Shown in pieces: positions 4,290 to 7,771 of a DNA stretch of 7,771 nucleotides. Source of the DNA: an uncultured Clostridia bacterium. GTDB lineage: Bacteria > Bacillota > Clostridia > Christensenellales > UBA1242. The stretch covers positions 1-7,771 of the forward strand of contig CAKVEY010000044.1 of NCBI GenBank assembly GCA_934746185.1, in the 5' to 3' direction. Position numbers and translations under genes: made by a program. The notes under the pieces were generated by a model. The model worked only from the letters and a program-made list of their open reading frames with translations, was not told the origin of the DNA and ran no database searches. Numbering within the stretch: position 1 is the stretch's first letter; each line of letters opens with the position of its first letter.

Positions 4290-6692
4290 ATGATAAATAA
4301 AGAAGATAGCAAAATTGAAAACATTAAAACTTTGGAGAACTTATTAAAAAATAATATTGTTAGCAAAAATGTAAACGAATTAGAAAAAGCAAAGTTTAAT
4401 TTGGATAGTTTTTATAACAAACTTAGTGAAAAATTTAATTCTATTAAAGTTAAACAATTAGAAGATGCTAAGGAAAAGGAAAAACTTGAAAAAGAGCGTA
4501 AAATTGCTGAACAACAAGCAAAAATAAACGAACAAAACAAAGTTCGTCAAGAAAATTCAAGGCCTTTTCAAAATAAGTTTAATGGTAATGGCCGAAGAGA
4601 ATTTAACGCAAATTCTAACCCTAATAACAATTTTAGAGCAAATAGACCTTTTAACCCTAATTTTAAACCACAACAAAATGGTCAAAGACCATTCGATAAA
4701 AACAAAGTTAAGCCAACCCTTAACAAAATTTTTGCTGAACCTATTATAGATATTAAAGAAAATAACAGAGTTTTTAAAAACAAGAAAAAACCTATTGAAA
4801 ATAAAGAAGAAAAGAAGACATTAAACAAAAAAGCACAATTCAAACTAAGTTTAATTGAAAACCCTGACGAAAACGAAAGTGTAAAATATAGAAGAGTTAA
4901 AACTAAAAAAGAAAAACTACAAGAACAAGTTATTTCGGTTATAGATAAAGCCGTTATGGATACTGAAATGATTTCGGTTAAAGATTTAAGTGAAAAAATT
5001 GGTAAACCAGTTGCCGAAATTATTAAAAAACTATTTATTTTAGGTATTATGAGTACCATTAATAGTAGCATAGATTTTGACACTGCATCATTAGTTTGTT
5101 CCGAACTTGGCGTTACTCTTGAATATAAAAAACCAGAAACTTTTGAAGAAAAACTTTCTAAACAAGTTGAAAACGATGACGAAAAAGACTTAGTAAGAAG
5201 AGCCCCAGTAGTTACTGTTATGGGACACGTTGACCACGGTAAAACTTCATTATTAGATGCAATTAGAAAAACAAATGTTATAAGTGGTGAAGCAGGTGGT
5301 ATTACTCAACATATTGGTGCATACACTGTTAAAATTAATGACCAAATGATTACATTTATTGATACTCCCGGACACGCTGCATTCGCATCTATGAGAGAAA
5401 GGGGAGCGAATATCACCGATGTTGCAATATTAGTTGTTGCAGCCGATGATGGCATTATGCCACAAACTTTAGAATCAATTAAATATATCAAAAATGCTGG
5501 CATTCCTATGGTTGTAGCAATCAATAAAATTGATAAACCAACTGCAAACATAGAAAAAGTTAAACAACAACTTGCTGACAATGATGTTTTAAGTGAAGAA
5601 TGGGGTGGCGATACAATTATGGTTCCTATTTCTGCAAAAGGAAATCAAAATATTGATAAACTTTTAGAAATGGTATTACTTCAAGCCGAAGTGTTAGACT
5701 TAAAAGCAAATCCTAACCGAAAAGCAACTGGCACAGTTATAGAAGCAAAACTTGATAAAGGTAAAGGTCCAGTAGCAACTGTTTTAGTACAAAACGGCAC
5801 TTTAAAAGTTGGCGACACTGTTGTATGTGGTTTAGCGGTTGGTAGAATTAGAGCAATGATTGACGAAAAAGGCAAAAACGTTAAATCTGCTGGCCCTAGC
5901 GTTCCTGTTTCTATTTTAGGTTTAGACGAAGTTCCAGAAGCAGGCGACAATGCTTATGTTGTTGATGAAAAATTATCTAAACAAATTATTGAAGAAAGAA
6001 AAACTAAACTTAAACGAGAAAGAGTTACTAATGCTAGTGGTATGAGTGCCGAAGACTTATTTAGTAAAGCCGAAGACAATATGAAAAAACAATTAAATGT
6101 TATTGTTAAAGCCGATGTTCAAGGTTCTAGTGAAGCCTTAAAACAAAGTATTAATGAAATTACTAGCGAAGAAGTTAAAGTTAATGTAATTTCTTGTGGC
6201 GTTGGTATTATTAATGAAACTGATGTAGTTTTAGCAAAAACAACAAATTCTATAATAATTTGCTTTAACAATAAAGCCGATAACAAAGCAAAAGATTTAA
6301 TTGATAGAGAAAAAGTTGAAGTATATTATTCAAAAATTATTTATGATGTTATAGATTTCTTGACTGAAAGAATGAAGTCTATGTTTACTCCTAAATTTAA
6401 AGAAGTTTACGCAGGTAAAGCCGAAGTTAGAATGGTTTACAAAATTACAAATGTTGGTATGGTTGCTGGTTCTTATGTTTTAGACGGAAAAATCTCTCGT
6501 GGTAACAAATGCAAAGTTATTAGAAACAAACAAGAAATCGGTTGTTATAACTTAGAAAGTTTAAAAGTTAAAAAAGACGATGTTAAAGAAGTTGGTAACG
6601 GCTTTGAATGTGGTATTAAACTTGATGGCTACACAGACTTACAAGTTGGCGATATTATTGAAGCATACAATCTTGAAAAAATCGTATTTTAG
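4290..6692 (+). CDS. infB: Translation initiation factor IF-2
   Basis: GTPase that brings fMet-tRNA to the 30S subunit and promotes subunit joining; 800 residues, normal length. Residues 1-82 are a charged helical region. About 83-140 are low-complexity Asn/Arg/Phe/Pro-rich with RPF at 91, 119 and 133. A basic linker follows, then the IF2-N module at about 227-281. The G domain is intact: GHVDHGKT (312-319), G2 Thr339 in GGITQH, DTPGH (358-362), NKID (412-415) and SAK (448-450). Domains II, III and C2 follow to the end. In C2 the normally conserved Cys of IAGCxV is Ser728, and the usual LKRYKDD/LRRFKDD reads K759-V-K-K-D-D, while E773-C-G775 is kept. The ribosome binding site is a modest AAGGGG (4279-4284), 5 nt before the ATG. 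The TAG stop forms part of the rbfA Shine-Dalgarno. Confidence 0.98.
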   Translation: MINKEDSKIENIKTLENLLKNNIVSKNVNELEKAKFNLDSFYNKLSEKFNSIKVKQLEDAKEKEKLEKERKIAEQQAKINEQNKVRQENSRPFQNKFNGNGRREFNANSNPNNNFRANRPFNPNFKPQQNGQRPFDKNKVKPTLNKIFAEPIIDIKENNRVFKNKKKPIENKEEKKTLNKKAQFKLSLIENPDENESVKYRRVKTKKEKLQEQVISVIDKAVMDTEMISVKDLSEKIGKPVAEIIKKLFILGIMSTINSSIDFDTASLVCSELGVTLEYKKPETFEEKLSKQVENDDEKDLVRRAPVVTVMGHVDHGKTSLLDAIRKTNVISGEAGGITQHIGAYTVKINDQMITFIDTPGHAAFASMRERGANITDVAILVVAADDGIMPQTLESIKYIKNAGIPMVVAINKIDKPTANIEKVKQQLADNDVLSEEWGGDTIMVPISAKGNQNIDKLLEMVLLQAEVLDLKANPNRKATGTVIEAKLDKGKGPVATVLVQNGTLKVGDTVVCGLAVGRIRAMIDEKGKNVKSAGPSVPVSILGLDEVPEAGDNAYVVDEKLSKQIIEERKTKLKRERVTNASGMSAEDLFSKAEDNMKKQLNVIVKADVQGSSEALKQSINEITSEEVKVNVISCGVGIINETDVVLAKTTNSIIICFNNKADNKAKDLIDREKVEVYYSKIIYDVIDFLTERMKSMFTPKFKEVYAGKAEVRMVYKITNVGMVAGSYVLDGKISRGNKCKVIRNKQEIGCYNLESLKVKKDDVKEVGNGFECGIKLDGYTDLQVGDIIEAYNLEKIVF

Positions 6693-6695
6693 GAG
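6690..6695 (+). promoter_or_regulatory. rbfA ribosome binding site fused to the infB stop codon
   Basis: TAGGAG contains the infB TAG stop (6690-6692) and the GGAG Shine-Dalgarno core, 6 nt before the rbfA ATG at 6702. A ribosome terminating on infB would sit on the rbfA initiation site, which favours translational coupling. Confidence 0.8.
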
Positions 6696-6701
6696 ATAAT
6701 T

Positions 6702-7061
6702 ATGGCAAATAATAGAATTTTAAAAATAAACAACGAAATTCAACGAGAACTTTCAAGTCTTATTGCCTATAAATTAAAAGACCCAAGACTTGATGGTGTA
6801 TTCGTTACTGTTTTAGATGTTGATACAACTAACGAATTAAGTTATTCTCGTATAAAAATAAGCGTATTCCCAGAAGAAAAGCGTGAACAAACTTTTAATA
6901 TTATAAAAAGTAGTATTCCTTTTTTAAGACGAGAAATTGCTAAAAATGTTAAACTAAGAATTACTCCTGAACTTATTTTTAGTTTAGATGACGGCATTAA
7001 CTACGAACAAAGAATTACTGAACTATTAAAAGGAAATAAAAAAGATGGAGAAAAAAATTAG
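6702..7061 (+). CDS. rbfA: 30S ribosome-binding factor RbfA
   Basis: Cytoplasmic assembly factor that binds immature 30S subunits and helps 16S rRNA 5'-end maturation. It has 119 residues, the normal length, with the single KH-type fold of the family. Visible conserved segments are the N-terminal helix with RILKINNEIQRELSSLI, then KDPRLDGVFVTVLDVDTTNELSYSRI (about 26-51), a helix ending in FLRREIAKNVKLRITPEL, and the C-terminal FSLDDGINYEQRI. The Ala-Lys-Asn kink region stands where the family's RNA-binding helix-kink-helix lies. It is coupled to infB upstream through the shared stop/Shine-Dalgarno, and its last 17 bp overlap the start of nrnA. Confidence 0.96.
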   Translation: MANNRILKINNEIQRELSSLIAYKLKDPRLDGVFVTVLDVDTTNELSYSRIKISVFPEEKREQTFNIIKSSIPFLRREIAKNVKLRITPELIFSLDDGINYEQRITELLKGNKKDGEKN

Positions 7062-7771
7062 AGATTTATTAGATAATAGTAATAGCATAGCAATTTTCTT
7101 TCATATTAACCCAGATGGTGATGCTGTTGGTTCGAGTTTAGCATTGAAATTTGCTTTAAATCAGTTAAATAAAAAAGATGTAACTGTTTTTTCTAGCGAT
7201 AAAATCCCTGAAAATTTAGAGTTTTTAAATAAAGATAACTCTATTTGTTATACTCTAACTAAAAAAAAGTTCGATTTAGGTATTGTTCTTGATTGTAACG
7301 AACCTAAACGAGTGGGAATAATGGAAAAAGTTTTAAATAATTGCAAAAACATTTTAAATATAGACCATCATATTCCTAGTGAATTTTTTAAAGAATATCA
7401 AATTATAAACAGTGATGCTAGTTCTACTTGCGAAATGTTGTATTACTTTTTTAAAGACTTAAACATTAAATTTAACAAAGATATTTGTTTAAGTTTATAT
7501 ACAGGTTTAGCAACTGATAGTGGTTGCTTTATGTTTTCTATCACAGACGGATTGCATTTTATTGCAAACGAATTAGTTAAAAACATTGATAATGTTGAAG
7601 ATTTAAACTATTATTTATTTAGACAAAAGGGTTTTGGCGAAGTTGCTCTTTATGGGCAAGCAATTAACAAACTTGAACTATTTTGCGATAATAGATTAGC
7701 AATAACAAACTTAACTTTAAGTGATTTTGAAAAAACAGGCACAAAATTAGAACATACACCTGGAATAGTTC
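7045..7771 (+). CDS. nrnA: DHH family phosphoesterase, NrnA-like oligoribonuclease / pAp phosphatase (3' end outside window)
   Basis: NrnA-type DHH/DHHA1 enzymes degrade short oligoribonucleotides and dephosphorylate 3'-phosphoadenosine 5'-phosphate (pAp). The ATG at 7045 lies inside rbfA in another frame, overlapping it by 17 bp. AAAAGGAAA (7028-7036) is its ribosome binding site. The frame stays open to the window edge, giving 242 complete codons of an expected 310-330. The DHH motifs appear in order: H20-I-N-P-D24-G-D26 (motif I), D83-C-N (II), D107-H-H (III) and GLATD158-SGCF (IV), so the metal-binding core is complete. The C-terminal DHHA1 substrate-binding domain is cut off. This rbfA-nrnA order is standard in Bacillota. 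Confidence 0.93.
   Translation, partial: MEKKIRDLLDNSNSIAIFFHINPDGDAVGSSLALKFALNQLNKKDVTVFSSDKIPENLEFLNKDNSICYTLTKKKFDLGIVLDCNEPKRVGIMEKVLNNCKNILNIDHHIPSEFFKEYQIINSDASSTCEMLYYFFKDLNIKFNKDICLSLYTGLATDSGCFMFSITDGLHFIANELVKNIDNVEDLNYYLFRQKGFGEVALYGQAINKLELFCDNRLAITNLTLSDFEKTGTKLEHTPGIV

Noticed and set aside
4682..5083. Antisense open frame within infB (133 codons), and similar ones at 5306-5581 and 5681-5950
   Set aside because: These are shadows of a strongly conserved coding sequence, with no ribosome binding site and no recognisable domain.
1..7771. Reassigned TGA codon, since no gene here ends in TGA (five TAA, two TAG)
   Set aside because: The Trp codons I checked in rseP and infB are TGG and no in-frame TGA occurs, so the bias fits A+T pressure and a small sample.
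1..7771. CRISPR array, mobile element, attachment site, tRNA or rRNA
   Set aside because: No regularly spaced repeats, transposase or integrase genes, terminal repeats or RNA gene signatures; the window is almost entirely conserved housekeeping genes.

Overview
The window is strongly A+T-rich, gene-dense DNA with all seven recognisable main genes on the + strand. It is the conserved Bacillota (Firmicutes) block rseP - polC locus - rimP - nusA - ylxR - infB - rbfA - nrnA. The gene order, a PolC-family protein in the polC position, and good AAAGGAG-type ribosome binding sites all point to a low-GC Bacillota lineage, probably an uncultured clostridial or related one. I cannot name the genus. All Trp codons I checked are TGG and there is no in-frame TGA, so the standard bacterial code fits.

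Layout. (1) 1-782 is the 3' part of rseP, a membrane site-2 protease; its HExxH region lies left of the window. (2) 783-857 is a short spacer with a near-consensus promoter whose predicted start falls 0-3 nt before the next ATG. (3) 858-2363 encodes a 501-residue PolC-like protein with the PolC N-terminal region, the OB fold and an intact DEDDh 3'-5' exonuclease. It has no PHP domain and no polymerase. A QINLF motif resembling a sliding-clamp-binding peptide lies just before the exonuclease. (4) 2364-2463 holds an extended -10 promoter, a strong hairpin at the predicted mRNA 5' end, a possible 4-codon upstream ORF inside that hairpin, and the rimP ribosome binding site. (5) 2464-7061 is a tight operon rimP-nusA-ylxR-infB-rbfA with gaps of about 1-13 bp and several stop codons fused to the next Shine-Dalgarno. 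(6) nrnA overlaps the end of rbfA by 17 bp and runs off the right edge.

How the genes work together. RimP and RbfA mature the 30S subunit and IF2 starts translation. NusA couples RNA polymerase pausing and termination to the nascent RNA, and YlxR/RnpM is an RNase P-associated RNA-binding protein. NrnA removes short oligoribonucleotides. The block is therefore an information-processing operon, and the PolC-like gene beside it has its own promoter.

The most notable feature is the polymerase-less PolC with intact catalytic residues. It looks like a trans-acting, clamp-tethered proofreading exonuclease, an analogue of the DnaQ epsilon subunit, rather than a decayed polC. This is inference. The decisive test is whether a full-length PolC exists elsewhere in the genome. 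Secondary oddities are a predicted leaderless mRNA for that gene, an unusual rimP leader, and changed residues in the fMet-tRNA-binding C2 domain of IF2. I see no tRNA, rRNA, CRISPR array, mobile element or convincing intrinsic terminator.
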